Origin: Loktanella sp.
Lineage (GTDB): Bacteria > Pseudomonadota > Alphaproteobacteria > Rhodobacterales > Rhodobacteraceae
DNA: 64,000 bases
NCBI GenBank assembly: GCA_017390475.1
Contig: JAFPBO010000018.1
Span: forward strand, 62,001 to 126,000
Direction of reading: 5' to 3'
The translations under genes were made by a program, and so were the position numbers. Of this stretch, positions 7,933 to 16,473 are shown one piece after another (positions within the stretch are counted from its first letter, which is position 1; every line of letters starts with the position of its first letter). The notes under the pieces are model-generated. The model worked only from the letters and a program-made list of their open reading frames with translations, searched no databases and was not told the origin of the DNA.

Positions 7933-9152
7933 CCGATGCCACCAATGTCACGCAGCAACTTGGGGCCGCGGTTTATCAAAACCCGCGCCTGAACCTGACC
8001 GGGTTGCACGAACGCCTGTTCGCGCGGTTGTTCGAAGGCTTGGTTTACGCCCAGATTTGGGAAGATCCCGTGGCAGATATGAATGCCATGGCGCTGCCAG
8101 CGGGCGCGGATATGATCTGTATCGCCTCTGGCGGCTGCAATGCGATATCTTATCTGACGGCTGATCCGGCCTCTGTCACTGCGGTCGATCTGTCGCCCGC
8201 GCATATCGCCTTGCTGCGGCTGAAGGTGGCGGCGGCACAGAACCTTGACCAGACCGAATTCTTTGATCTGTTCAGCCATGCCGACCGGCCCGGCAATCCG
8301 GCGCTGATCCGTGACAAGCTCGCGCCGCATCTGGATGCCAAAAGCCGTGCCTTCTGGGCCGGGCGCAGCCTGGGGCGCAAGCGGGCCGCGATGTTCGCGC
8401 GCGGCTTTTACCGGCATGGCGTATTGGGGCGGTTTATCGGCACGATCCATCTGCTGGCAAAGCTGGCGCGGGTCGATTTCCGCCCGCTGCTGGATGCGCC
8501 GACGCTGGACGTGCAGCGCCATTTTCATGCGACAGTGATCGATCCATTGTTCGACAAACCCATCGTGCGGATGCTGGCGCGGCAGCGGTCGTCGTTGTTT
8601 GGCCTTGGCATCCCGCCTGCGCAATATGACAAGCTCGCCGCTGATGGCGGGGGCGAGGTCATTGCCGTCCTGCGCGAACGTATCCGCCGTCTGGTCTGCG
8701 ATTTTCCGGTGAAAGAGAATTACTTTCTCTGGCAGGCGTTCAACCGGGGCTATGCTGCGGCAGCGGATGCCGCCCTGCCACCTTATCTGGCGCCACAGAA
8801 TTTTGCGGATATCGCGGCCCGTGCTGACAGGGTCCGGCCCTTGAACCAATCCCTGACCGATCATCTGGCGACGCGGGCCGAGGGCAGTCTTGACGCCTAT
8901 GTCCTGCTGGATGCGCAGGATTGGATGAATGACGCGCAGCTTGCCGCCCTTTGGGCGCAGATCACACGCACCGCCCGCCCCGGCGCGCGGGTCCTGTTCC
9001 GCACGGGCGGCGCTGCCGATATTCTGCCGGGCCGGGTGCCTGCCAATCTGCTGACGCGCTGGCGCTATGATGCGCAGGCGTCGGCGCTTGGGTTTGCGCA
9101 GGACCGCTCTGCGATTTACGGGGGCGTGCATCTGTATCGCTTTGCAGGTTAA
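7929..9152 (+). CDS. btaA: BtaA, S-adenosylmethionine:diacylglycerol 3-amino-3-carboxypropyltransferase
   Basis: A 407-residue DUF3419 protein. FEGLVYAQIWEDPVADMNAM near residues 36-55 and the SAM-site loop CIASGGCNAISYLT (about 62-75) are typical of BtaA; VDLSPAHIALLRLK follows as the next Rossmann strand and helix. The enzyme moves the aminocarboxypropyl group of SAM to diacylglycerol, giving diacylglyceryl-homoserine. It acts on the membrane surface between PlcP and BtaB. Coupling to plcP by ATGA and a 3-nt gap to btaB indicate one transcript. Confidence 0.93.
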   Translation: MTDATNVTQQLGAAVYQNPRLNLTGLHERLFARLFEGLVYAQIWEDPVADMNAMALPAGADMICIASGGCNAISYLTADPASVTAVDLSPAHIALLRLKVAAAQNLDQTEFFDLFSHADRPGNPALIRDKLAPHLDAKSRAFWAGRSLGRKRAAMFARGFYRHGVLGRFIGTIHLLAKLARVDFRPLLDAPTLDVQRHFHATVIDPLFDKPIVRMLARQRSSLFGLGIPPAQYDKLAADGGGEVIAVLRERIRRLVCDFPVKENYFLWQAFNRGYAAAADAALPPYLAPQNFADIAARADRVRPLNQSLTDHLATRAEGSLDAYVLLDAQDWMNDAQLAALWAQITRTARPGARVLFRTGGAADILPGRVPANLLTRWRYDAQASALGFAQDRSAIYGGVHLYRFAG

Positions 9153-9155
9153 GCC

Positions 9156-9797
9156 ATGGCCGACGCATCGCATGCCGAGTTGATGGATCAGACCTATCGC
9201 TATCAGCGGCGTATCTATGATGCGACGCGGGCGTTTTATCTGCTGGGACGGGATCATCTGATCGCGCATCTGGACCCGCCCAAAGGCGGAAAGGTGCTGG
9301 AAATCGCCTGCGGCACCGGCCGCAATCTTGACCATATCGCGCGGCGCTACCAGGACAGCGTGTTATACGGGCTGGATATTTCAGAAGAGATGCTGCGCAG
9401 TGCGCGCGCCAAACTGGGTGACCGCGCGGTGTTGGCGCAGGGCGATGCCTGCCATTTCGACCCAAACGTGCTGTTCGGCGTGGCACAATTTGACCGGATC
9501 ATCTTTTCCTACAGCCTGTCGATGATCCCCGACTGGACCGGCGCCTTGGCGCAAGCGGTGCAGCATCTGGACCCGGGTGGCAGCCTGCATCTTGTGGATT
9601 TCGGCCGCCAGCACCGGCTGCCCGGTCTGGCAAAACGGGGGCTGAATGCCTGGCTGGCGCGGTTCCATGTCAGTCCACGGCATGACCTGCCCGCCGTGGC
9701 CGAAAAGCTGGCCAACCAGCGCGGGCTTCCCCTGTGCGTCACCGATCTGCACCGCAGCTATGCGCAGCATGCGGTGCTTGGCCCGCGCAAGGATTAG
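9156..9797 (+). CDS. btaB: BtaB, diacylglyceryl-homoserine N-methyltransferase
   Basis: A 213-residue class I methyltransferase with motif I VLEIACGTGRNL (about residues 48-59), then YGLDISEEML, and the post-motif IIFSYSLSMIPDW. BtaB adds three methyl groups to diacylglyceryl-homoserine to make DGTS, a phosphorus-free betaine lipid. With PlcP and BtaA it completes the route from phospholipid to betaine lipid. It is the last gene of the operon; a convergent DUF1428 gene ends 20 bp downstream. Confidence 0.92.
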   Translation: MADASHAELMDQTYRYQRRIYDATRAFYLLGRDHLIAHLDPPKGGKVLEIACGTGRNLDHIARRYQDSVLYGLDISEEMLRSARAKLGDRAVLAQGDACHFDPNVLFGVAQFDRIIFSYSLSMIPDWTGALAQAVQHLDPGGSLHLVDFGRQHRLPGLAKRGLNAWLARFHVSPRHDLPAVAEKLANQRGLPLCVTDLHRSYAQHAVLGPRKD

Positions 9798-9817
9798 CGG
9801 GCCAAGGCCGGACGGGC

Positions 9818-10165
9818 TTAGCTGTCCTGAATCATGTCGAACCCGGCAAAGATCATCCGCTTGCCGTCAAACGGCAGGTCCAGCTGCATCATCCGATCAT
9901 CCTGCATCAACTTTTCCCAGCCAGCATCGCGCGCGGCACGGTCGGGCCATGTCACCCAGCTTACGGCAATGCTTTCGCCATCCTGCAACAGAACCGCCTT
10001 TTTGAAATCGGTCAGTTGACCATCAGCGATATCTTCGCCCCAACATTCCGTGACCGCTATTGCACCATATTCCTTGAACAGGGGCGTCGTGGCGCGCGCA
10101 TGTTCCAGATAGGCTGATTTGTTTGCCACAGGAACCGGGGCGACAGAGATGTCGAGAAAGGGCAT
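9818..10165 (-). CDS. DUF1428 family protein
   Basis: From the ATG at 10165 the product is 115 residues, beginning MPFLDISVAPVPVANKSAYL and containing AVTECWGEDIADGQLTDFKKAV and a VSWVTWPDRAARDAGW block. These are features of DUF1428 (E. coli YbaA-like), a dimeric ferredoxin-like fold of unknown role. The open frame extends 26 codons further upstream, but homologues start at MPF. It is convergent with btaB and divergent from the transporter operon, and appears monocistronic. Confidence 0.85.
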   Translation of the reverse strand: MPFLDISVAPVPVANKSAYLEHARATTPLFKEYGAIAVTECWGEDIADGQLTDFKKAVLLQDGESIAVSWVTWPDRAARDAGWEKLMQDDRMMQLDLPFDGKRMIFAGFDMIQDS

Positions 10166-10466
10166 ATTGATCCATTCCAATATCAGGGCTGACGCCATTG
10201 GCGCAGCGGTTTGCCAAGTTACGCTAGCAGATCGCCCGTGCAAAGTCGCCCCAGCTGTGCCCCAACAGGCCGCCTGCCCTCGATTCGGTGACGCTCTACA
10301 AACACAACCCAGAGGGCAATGTAAAATCGTTGGATGAGGCTACCAGAACGGTGCGCACGCAAACCATTGTTTTCAATTGTTTATTATTTTTGCACATATG
10401 TGCAAAATTTCAAGAAAATGTCACATCCCCCGCCTAGGTTGCCCGCAAGCCGAAAGGGACTAACCG
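10166..10466. other. Divergent intergenic region before the transporter operon
   Basis: This 301-bp gap separates the DUF1428 gene from the ABC transporter operon. Most of it is featureless GC-rich sequence. The last 100 bp become distinctly AT-rich (about 10367-10420) and contain the 20-bp palindrome at 10388-10407. I see no small gene or terminator in it. Confidence 0.5.
10388..10407. promoter_or_regulatory. Perfect 20-bp palindrome, candidate LacI-family operator
   Basis: TTTTGCACATATGTGCAAAA is fully self-complementary over 20 bp. It is 59 bp upstream of the first gene of an operon that ends in a LacI-family repressor, the usual place for an autoregulatory operator overlapping a promoter. 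LacI-type sites are even-length palindromes of this size, although most have a central CG rather than AT. Binding is inferred. Confidence 0.6.
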
Positions 10467-12278
10467 ATGCGGACAATGCCATCCCCGTTATGGGGCGCAA
10501 AAATCAGGCGCAGCATCGCCATGGGCTGGCATGATCCCACGACTCTGATCGGGGTTTTGTTGCTTGTGACATTCCTGTGGCTGATCCTTGCGCCAGTCAT
10601 CTCGATCCTGACGGATATGTTTTTCGTCCAGATGGGCGATGCCCGGCGCGTCGGTGCCGAAACCGGGGCATTCACCTTTTATTACCTCGACCGGATTCTG
10701 TTGTCGCCGATGGCGGGATTTCTGTTCTGGGGACCACTGCGTGAAACGGTCATCAATGCGGCCCTGTCGATGATGATCGCGATGATCCTTGGCAGTGGGT
10801 TGGCTTGGTTGCTGTACCGGACCGATATGTGGGGCCGCGCGTGGTTTTCGACTGCGCTGATCGTGCCTTATATGTTGCCAAGCTGGACCTTTGCGCTGGC
10901 CTGGACCACCGTTTTCAAGAACCGGACCATCGGTGGCCAGCCCGGCTGGGCCGAGGCAGCGGGGCTGTCACCCCCCGATTGGCTGGCCTATGGGCAGGTG
11001 CCGGTCATCGTGATCATGACACTGACCTATATTCCGCTGGTGCTATTGCTGGTCGGCAACGGCTTGCGACGGATAGATGCGCAGCTGGAGGATTGCGCCC
11101 GTGTGCTGGGGGCAAGCCATGGCACAGTTGCGCGCCGCATCGTGATCCCGCTGCTGCGCCCTGCGCTGCTGTCGGCAGCGGTGCTGATCTTTGCCGATGC
11201 GATTGGTGAATTCGCCGTGCCTTACGTGCTGGGTCTGCCAGTGCAATATGAGGTGCTGTCAACCTCACTGTTCCGTGCAATTTCATCCCGGCAGACCGGG
11301 GCGGCGGCGGTCTTTGCAGGCGCGATCATGCTGATCGGGATTATGTCGATCTGTCTCGACCTTTACCTGATGCGCGAGGCGCGCCGGTTCGTCACCATCG
11401 GCGGCAAGGGCGCGATGGACCGCACCCGCCGTCTGGGCCGCTGGCGCGCAGCGGCGACGGGTGTGGCGGGCACGTTCTTTGTGTTGGGCGTCGTTCTGCC
11501 ACTGACAGTGCTGTTCATCTCGACCATCACCTACATACCGGGACGGCTGAATATTGAAAATTTCACGCTGGACTACTGGATCGGGCGTGATCTGGACACG
11601 ATCGCCTTGCGCAACGGCATCCTGTTTACGCCAGAACTGTGGCAGGCCGCGTGGAATAGCGTTTCGATTGTCGGGCTCGCCTCATTGGCATCTGGCTTGC
11701 TGGGGCTGCTGGTCGGCTATGTCGTGTCGCGCACCAGTTGGCCTTTGCTGGGCGCAGCTTTGCGGCAACTTGCCTTTATGCCCTATATGGTGCCCGGCAT
11801 CGCCTTTGCCGCTGCCTATCTGTCACTTTTCGCTGTCGCGCGCGGCCCGGTGCCGCCGCTTTACGGCACGATCTGGATTCTGATGCTGGCGCTGATCGCG
11901 GATCAGATGCCTTTTGCCTCCCGTTCCGGCATTGCCGCCATGGCGCAGCTTGGCCGCGATCCCGAAGAAGCCGCGCGCGTCGCCGGGGCCGGTTGGTGGA
12001 AACGGATGTTCCGCATCATCGGGCCGATCCAGCGGACCGCCCTCGTCATCGGGGTTCTGATGCCTTTTGTGTCCGGGATCAAAGGGGTCAGCCTGTTCAT
12101 CATTCTGGCGACACCTTCAACCGATGTCCTGACCACCTATTCCCTGCGGCTGATTGATTACAACTACACCCAGGCCGCGAATGCGGTGGTGCTGATCATC
12201 GCCCTGATCGCCTGGGGCGGCACCTTTCTGGTGCAGAAACTGACCCGCACGGGCCTTGGCGACGGACTAGGAGGCTGA
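10467..12278 (+). CDS. FbpB/AfuB-type ABC transporter permease, two fused domains
   Basis: A 603-residue integral membrane protein made of two homologous permease halves of about six membrane segments each. Each half has an EAA-type loop that docks on the ATPase: EDCARVLGASHGTVARRIVIP near residue 206 and EEAARVAGAGWWKRMF near residue 495. This layout is typical of the FbpB/SfuB/AfuB group, which includes ferric-iron and hexose-phosphate importers. AAGGGA 7 nt before ATG 10467 supports the start. It heads a seven-gene operon. The FbpB similarity alone does not show an iron substrate; the downstream genes argue for an organophosphate. Confidence 0.88.
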   Translation: MRTMPSPLWGAKIRRSIAMGWHDPTTLIGVLLLVTFLWLILAPVISILTDMFFVQMGDARRVGAETGAFTFYYLDRILLSPMAGFLFWGPLRETVINAALSMMIAMILGSGLAWLLYRTDMWGRAWFSTALIVPYMLPSWTFALAWTTVFKNRTIGGQPGWAEAAGLSPPDWLAYGQVPVIVIMTLTYIPLVLLLVGNGLRRIDAQLEDCARVLGASHGTVARRIVIPLLRPALLSAAVLIFADAIGEFAVPYVLGLPVQYEVLSTSLFRAISSRQTGAAAVFAGAIMLIGIMSICLDLYLMREARRFVTIGGKGAMDRTRRLGRWRAAATGVAGTFFVLGVVLPLTVLFISTITYIPGRLNIENFTLDYWIGRDLDTIALRNGILFTPELWQAAWNSVSIVGLASLASGLLGLLVGYVVSRTSWPLLGAALRQLAFMPYMVPGIAFAAAYLSLFAVARGPVPPLYGTIWILMLALIADQMPFASRSGIAAMAQLGRDPEEAARVAGAGWWKRMFRIIGPIQRTALVIGVLMPFVSGIKGVSLFIILATPSTDVLTTYSLRLIDYNYTQAANAVVLIIALIAWGGTFLVQKLTRTGLGDGLGG

Positions 12279-12279
12279 C

Positions 12280-13386
12280 ATGCCCACGATAACACTCGAT
12301 CACATCTCTAAATCCTACGGGCCGGGTCCGGCGGCGGTGCGCGATGTGTCCCTGCAGGTGGCGGCAGGGGATTTCATGTGTCTGCTGGGGCCATCAGGCT
12401 GTGGCAAAACCACGATCCTGCGGTTGCTGGCGGGGCTGGAACATCTGACCACCGGTGCGCTGCACGTCGGTGACCGGGTTGTGGACAGCCCAGAGGCGGG
12501 TGTGTTCATCCCACCGGAACGGCGCAGGCTGGGGCTGGTATTTCAATCCTACGCTCTTTGGCCGCACATGAGCGTCGCGGGCAATGTCGCCTTTGGCTTG
12601 CAGGTGCAGCGGATGCCAAAAGCAGAGATCGCAACCCGCGTCGCCCGCGTGATGCAGACATTGGGCATCGCACAATATGCAGACCGCTATCCCTCGCAGC
12701 TATCTGGCGGTCAGCAGCAGCGCGTGGCGCTGGCCCGGATGCTGGCGGTCAATCCGGATGTGTTGTTGCTCGATGAACCCCTGTCCAATCTGGACGCCAC
12801 TTTGCGGCTGGAAATGCGCACCGAACTGCGCCGCATCCATCAGGAATTCGGCACCACCATCGTTTTCGTCACGCATGACCAATGGGAGGCGATGACGCTG
12901 GCCACCACCATCGCCGTGATGAAAGACGGAGCGCTGCAACAGACCGGCACCCCGGATGACATCTATGCCCGGCCCACCAACAGTTTTGTCGCGCGTTTCA
13001 TCGGCAATCCGCCGATCAACATGATCGACGCGGCCAGCCCGCTGGGACAACGGCTCGCCGGACAGAATGCCATTCAGGCCGCCATCGTTGGCATAAGGCC
13101 AGAGGCGGTGACGCTTACCCAATCCGGCCTGCCAGCCCGTGTCCTGTCGATCATGCCGACAGGTGGCAGCTGGCTGATCGATCTTGCGCTGGATGCGGAC
13201 CGTTTGCTGCTGTCCACCCAGACCCGCCCGAATTTGCACAATGGCCAATCGGTCGGCTGTGCAATCGCGCCACAGGATATCCATCTGTTCGATATCCATG
13301 GCACCCGCCTGCCCCAGCCTGCGCTGACCGGCAGCACCGTTCCCCAAAGCATTCCGATGCGCCAAACCCAGGAAGATTTGCTATGA
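12280..13386 (+). CDS. ABC transporter ATP-binding protein (FbpC/AfuC type)
   Basis: A 368-residue ATPase with Walker A GPSGCGKTT (about residues 38-46), Q-loop VFQSYALWPHM, signature LSGGQQQRV, Walker B VLLLDEPLSNLD and the H-loop THD. A C-terminal TOBE-like domain begins near residue 260 (IVGIRPEAVTL). It powers import by the fused permease; its ATG is 1 nt after the permease stop. It belongs to the CUT1/ferric-type ATPases that serve importers of sugars, polyamines and iron. The stop overlaps the next gene by ATGA. Confidence 0.9.
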   Translation: MPTITLDHISKSYGPGPAAVRDVSLQVAAGDFMCLLGPSGCGKTTILRLLAGLEHLTTGALHVGDRVVDSPEAGVFIPPERRRLGLVFQSYALWPHMSVAGNVAFGLQVQRMPKAEIATRVARVMQTLGIAQYADRYPSQLSGGQQQRVALARMLAVNPDVLLLDEPLSNLDATLRLEMRTELRRIHQEFGTTIVFVTHDQWEAMTLATTIAVMKDGALQQTGTPDDIYARPTNSFVARFIGNPPINMIDAASPLGQRLAGQNAIQAAIVGIRPEAVTLTQSGLPARVLSIMPTGGSWLIDLALDADRLLLSTQTRPNLHNGQSVGCAIAPQDIHLFDIHGTRLPQPALTGSTVPQSIPMRQTQEDLL

Positions 13387-14489
13387 AACCGACCCGTTTG
13401 TCCGTCTCTGCGCTGCTGTTTGCCAGCACCGCAATGATCGCCACCAGCACCAGCGCGCAAAGCCTTGACGATTTGATCGCCGCTGCGCAATCCGAGCCAC
13501 CCACAACCGTTCTGGCCGTCACTGGCCGGATCGTCGATACTGCCGCCGCCTTTAGCGAAAAATACGGGCTGGATGTAACCGGCCGCAAAGCAAACGAAGC
13601 CACCCAGATTGATCTGCTGATCCGCGAGGCCGAGGCGAATAATGTGCAGCACTCCGTATCCCTCGCCGCAGATTCCGCGCTGATCGCGGCGGAATTGCTG
13701 GACCGTGGCATTGTCGAAAGCTGGGTACCGGATGATCTGATGGAACATCTGCCCGCCTATGCCCGAGATCCGCTGGTCGTCGTCACTGATCCTCATGTCT
13801 GGGCCTATAATGGTGCGGCGCATGACACTTGCCCGGTAACCAATGTCTGGCAATTGACCGAACCGGAATGGCGTGGCCGCGTGGCGATCATGGATCCGCT
13901 GGACAAGGCGCTTTACGCCGATTGGTTCAACCAGTTGGAAACCAACCATGATGCGGAAATGGCCGCCGCACTTGACGCACATAACGGCACGACGCCTGAA
14001 AATGGCAGTGCAACCGCTGCATGGCTGCGGGCGTTTGCGGCCAATGCCCCCCTGATCACCGACTCCAATGGCGTCGCCGAGGCTGTCGGCGCACCCGGTC
14101 AGGATGATCCGTTCGTTGGCATGGTCTCTGTCGCCAAATTCCGCGACAACGACGACAAGGGCTATGACCTGACGATCTGCGAAAACCTGAATCCTTTTTC
14201 CGGCTGGCTTTACCCCGGTCTGGGCGTGATTGCGACCGGCACTCAAAGCCCGGCCACGGCCAAATTGTTCATCCATTACCTGATGACCGAAGAGGGCATT
14301 ATCAACCAAAGCGTTGATGGCAAAATCCCTTCTGACCTGCGCATCGGTTTACCGGATGACGAAGCATCAGGCGTTCTGGCGCATATGGACAGCCTGATGG
14401 TCTGGAACAATTCCCACGACAGCGCCGTCAGCGATCTGGACCACCGGCAGGACTGGCAGGACCTCTGGGTCACCAGCCTGTCACGCTAA
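13383..14489 (+). CDS. Periplasmic substrate-binding protein, first of a tandem pair
   Basis: A 368-residue extracellular solute-binding protein with a cleavable signal peptide (MKPTRLSVSALLFASTAM, cut after TSTSAQ). The mature part shows the type-2 binding-protein pattern: VTGRIVDTAAAFSEKYGL near the N-terminus, WAYNGAAHDTCPV in the hinge region, AKFRDN and a C-terminal AKLFIHYLMTEEGI block. The adjacent tyrosine pair used by FbpA for ferric iron is not evident, so iron is unlikely as the ligand. Two cysteines (DTCP and TICE) recur in the paralogue next door and may form a disulfide. Confidence 0.85.
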   Translation: MKPTRLSVSALLFASTAMIATSTSAQSLDDLIAAAQSEPPTTVLAVTGRIVDTAAAFSEKYGLDVTGRKANEATQIDLLIREAEANNVQHSVSLAADSALIAAELLDRGIVESWVPDDLMEHLPAYARDPLVVVTDPHVWAYNGAAHDTCPVTNVWQLTEPEWRGRVAIMDPLDKALYADWFNQLETNHDAEMAAALDAHNGTTPENGSATAAWLRAFAANAPLITDSNGVAEAVGAPGQDDPFVGMVSVAKFRDNDDKGYDLTICENLNPFSGWLYPGLGVIATGTQSPATAKLFIHYLMTEEGIINQSVDGKIPSDLRIGLPDDEASGVLAHMDSLMVWNNSHDSAVSDLDHRQDWQDLWVTSLSR

Positions 14490-14513
14490 TCCCCTCTTAT
14501 CAGGAATATCATC

Positions 14514-15614
14514 ATGAAAACCAAATTGAACCTGCTGCTGTGCAGCACCCTGATCGCGCTGACCACTTTGCCTGCCATGGCTGACGGCCTTGACGATCTG
14601 ATCGCCGCAGCCCGCGAAGAAGCGCCGATCACGGTTTACGATTCTACCGGCAAGATCGTCGGTCAGGTCGAAGCCTTTGCAGAAAAATACGGACTGCAGG
14701 CCACGGGCCGCAAAGCCAATGCTGTCCAGACGCTGGAGGTCGTGATCCGCGAAGCGCAAGCCGGCAATGTGCAGACCGATGTCGCGATCATCGCAGATGC
14801 GCCATCCGTCATGGTCCAGTTGATCGAGACCGGCTATGCGACAAGCTGGGTGCCTGAAACCCTGCGCGATGTGATCCCGGCGGAATATCACGACCCGTTG
14901 ACAATGGTCATGTCGCCGAACGTCTGGACCTATAACACCGCCTTGTTCGACACCTGCCCTGTCGAGAATATCTGGGCGCTGACCGAAGAAGACTGGCACC
15001 GCCGCGTGTCGATGCAGGACCCATTGGGCAAACCATCCTATACTGATTGGTTCAATCAGATGGAAACCCATGCCGATGACGCCGTGGCTGCAGCCTATGA
15101 GGCGCATTTCGGCACCGCCCTCGACACTTCATCGCAAAGCGCCACGGCGCAATGGGTGCAGGCCCTGGCCGCCAATGCGCCCTTGCTGACCGACAGCGAT
15201 TCCGCGGCTGCCGATGCGATTGGCGCGCCGGATCAGACCGATGCCTTCATGGGCTTGGTCAGCACCGCCAAATTCCGCGACAACGCCGAAGGCATGAACC
15301 TTGGCCTGTGTGACACGATGGCGCCGCATGTCGGCTGGGGCTATCCCGGTATCGCCCTGATCGCCGCAGGCACGGAAAGCCCGAATGCGGCCAAGCTGTT
15401 CCTGCATTACATGATGACCGAGGAAGGCATTGCGCCACAATCCATTGACGGTAAATTGTCCACCAACACCACTGTGCCGGTGCCAGCGGATGAACCATCG
15501 GGTGTGGACGCCGTGCGTGATCAATTGTTCGGCTATGTCGCCGCGACCGCCGTGCAGGACTGGGACACGCGTCAGGACTGGCAAGACCTTTGGACGATGG
15601 CCTATCGTCGCTGA
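14514..15614 (+). CDS. Periplasmic substrate-binding protein, second of a tandem pair
   Basis: A 366-residue protein clearly paralogous to the preceding one: signal peptide to LPAMA, STGKIVGQVEAFAEKYGL, WTYNTALFDTCPV, AKFRDN, YPGIALIAAGT and AKLFLHYMMTEEGI all align in order, with the same two cysteines. It lies 24 bp downstream, so it arose by tandem duplication and both copies are intact. One permease and ATPase presumably serve both, which would widen the ligand range or split affinities. The ligand is unknown; a phosphorylated polyol or sugar is favoured by context. Confidence 0.85.
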   Translation: MKTKLNLLLCSTLIALTTLPAMADGLDDLIAAAREEAPITVYDSTGKIVGQVEAFAEKYGLQATGRKANAVQTLEVVIREAQAGNVQTDVAIIADAPSVMVQLIETGYATSWVPETLRDVIPAEYHDPLTMVMSPNVWTYNTALFDTCPVENIWALTEEDWHRRVSMQDPLGKPSYTDWFNQMETHADDAVAAAYEAHFGTALDTSSQSATAQWVQALAANAPLLTDSDSAAADAIGAPDQTDAFMGLVSTAKFRDNAEGMNLGLCDTMAPHVGWGYPGIALIAAGTESPNAAKLFLHYMMTEEGIAPQSIDGKLSTNTTVPVPADEPSGVDAVRDQLFGYVAATAVQDWDTRQDWQDLWTMAYRR

Positions 15615-15678
15615 AACCTCTGGAGCGCGCGGGTCACTACCTGCGCGCCCACCCAAACTTGGAAAGATCACCTTCATA

Positions 15679-16473
15679 ATGCCCATTTCCGACCTGACGA
15701 CGCGCGCGGCCTTTCTGACCCAGACCATCAAAGCGGCGGGAGATATTGCCCGCAGTGAATTTCTGAACCACATTCCGGGGCAATTTGAACTGAAGGGTCC
15801 GCAAGACCTTGTCACCGCCTCTGACCGCAAGGTCGAGGCGTTTTTGCGGGACGCGATCAGCGCTGCCTTCCCGCAGGACGATTTTCTTGGCGAAGAAACC
15901 GGCTTGTCTGACAGCGCCGGGACCGCCGGAATATGGGTCGTGGACCCGATTGACGGTACTGATAATTTCGCGCGGGGAATCGCTCATTTCTGTGTCTCCA
16001 TCGCCTATATACGGGACGGAAAGACGCAGCTTGGCGCGATCTATGTGCCGATGACCGGCGATCTGTATCAGGCGCAGGCGGGCCAAGGGGCCAGGCGCAA
16101 TGGCACAAAGATGTCGGTGTCCGGGATCGCGCCCCCCGATCAGGCCGCGATTGAACTGGGCTGGTCGATGCGGGCAGAACGCGCCGATTACATGGCCGTG
16201 CTGACCTTTCTGCTGGATCAGGGCAGCAATGTGCGCCGGTCAGGATCAGGTGCTTTGGCGCTGGCCATGGTCGCGGATGGGCGGCTGGATGGCTATATCG
16301 AACTGGTGATGAATGCCTGGGATTCGCTCGCCGGATTGTTGCTGGTGCGCGAGGCTGGTGGCATCACCTGCCCCGATCCTGCCGGGCGCGATCTGCAGAC
16401 GGCAGGGTTGGTCTATGCCAGCAATCCGCATATGGCGCTGCATCTGGCCTGCGAAAAGGCGCAGGCCGTATGA
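15679..16473 (+). CDS. Inositol monophosphatase family protein
   Basis: A 264-residue member of the Li-sensitive phosphatase superfamily. It carries the metal-site motifs EETG (about residue 74), WVVDPIDGTDNF (about 93-104) and NAWDSLAGLLLVREAGG near the C-terminus, the full IMPase set. Such enzymes hydrolyse inositol phosphates, or the phosphates of sugars, fructose bisphosphate or PAP. Placed after the transporter genes it probably dephosphorylates the imported compound in the cytosol. ATG 15679 is chosen because the family N-terminus starts there; the frame is open further upstream. It overlaps the next gene by ATGA. Confidence 0.9.
   Translation: MPISDLTTRAAFLTQTIKAAGDIARSEFLNHIPGQFELKGPQDLVTASDRKVEAFLRDAISAAFPQDDFLGEETGLSDSAGTAGIWVVDPIDGTDNFARGIAHFCVSIAYIRDGKTQLGAIYVPMTGDLYQAQAGQGARRNGTKMSVSGIAPPDQAAIELGWSMRAERADYMAVLTFLLDQGSNVRRSGSGALALAMVADGRLDGYIELVMNAWDSLAGLLLVREAGGITCPDPAGRDLQTAGLVYASNPHMALHLACEKAQAV

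Noticed and set aside
7851-9335. 494-codon open frame antisense to btaA
   Set aside because: It lies opposite the clear BtaA sequence and has shadow-frame composition.
10467-15614. Iron(III) transporter assignment
   Set aside because: It rests only on general FbpABC similarity; the binding proteins lack an evident iron tyrosine pair and phosphatases follow.
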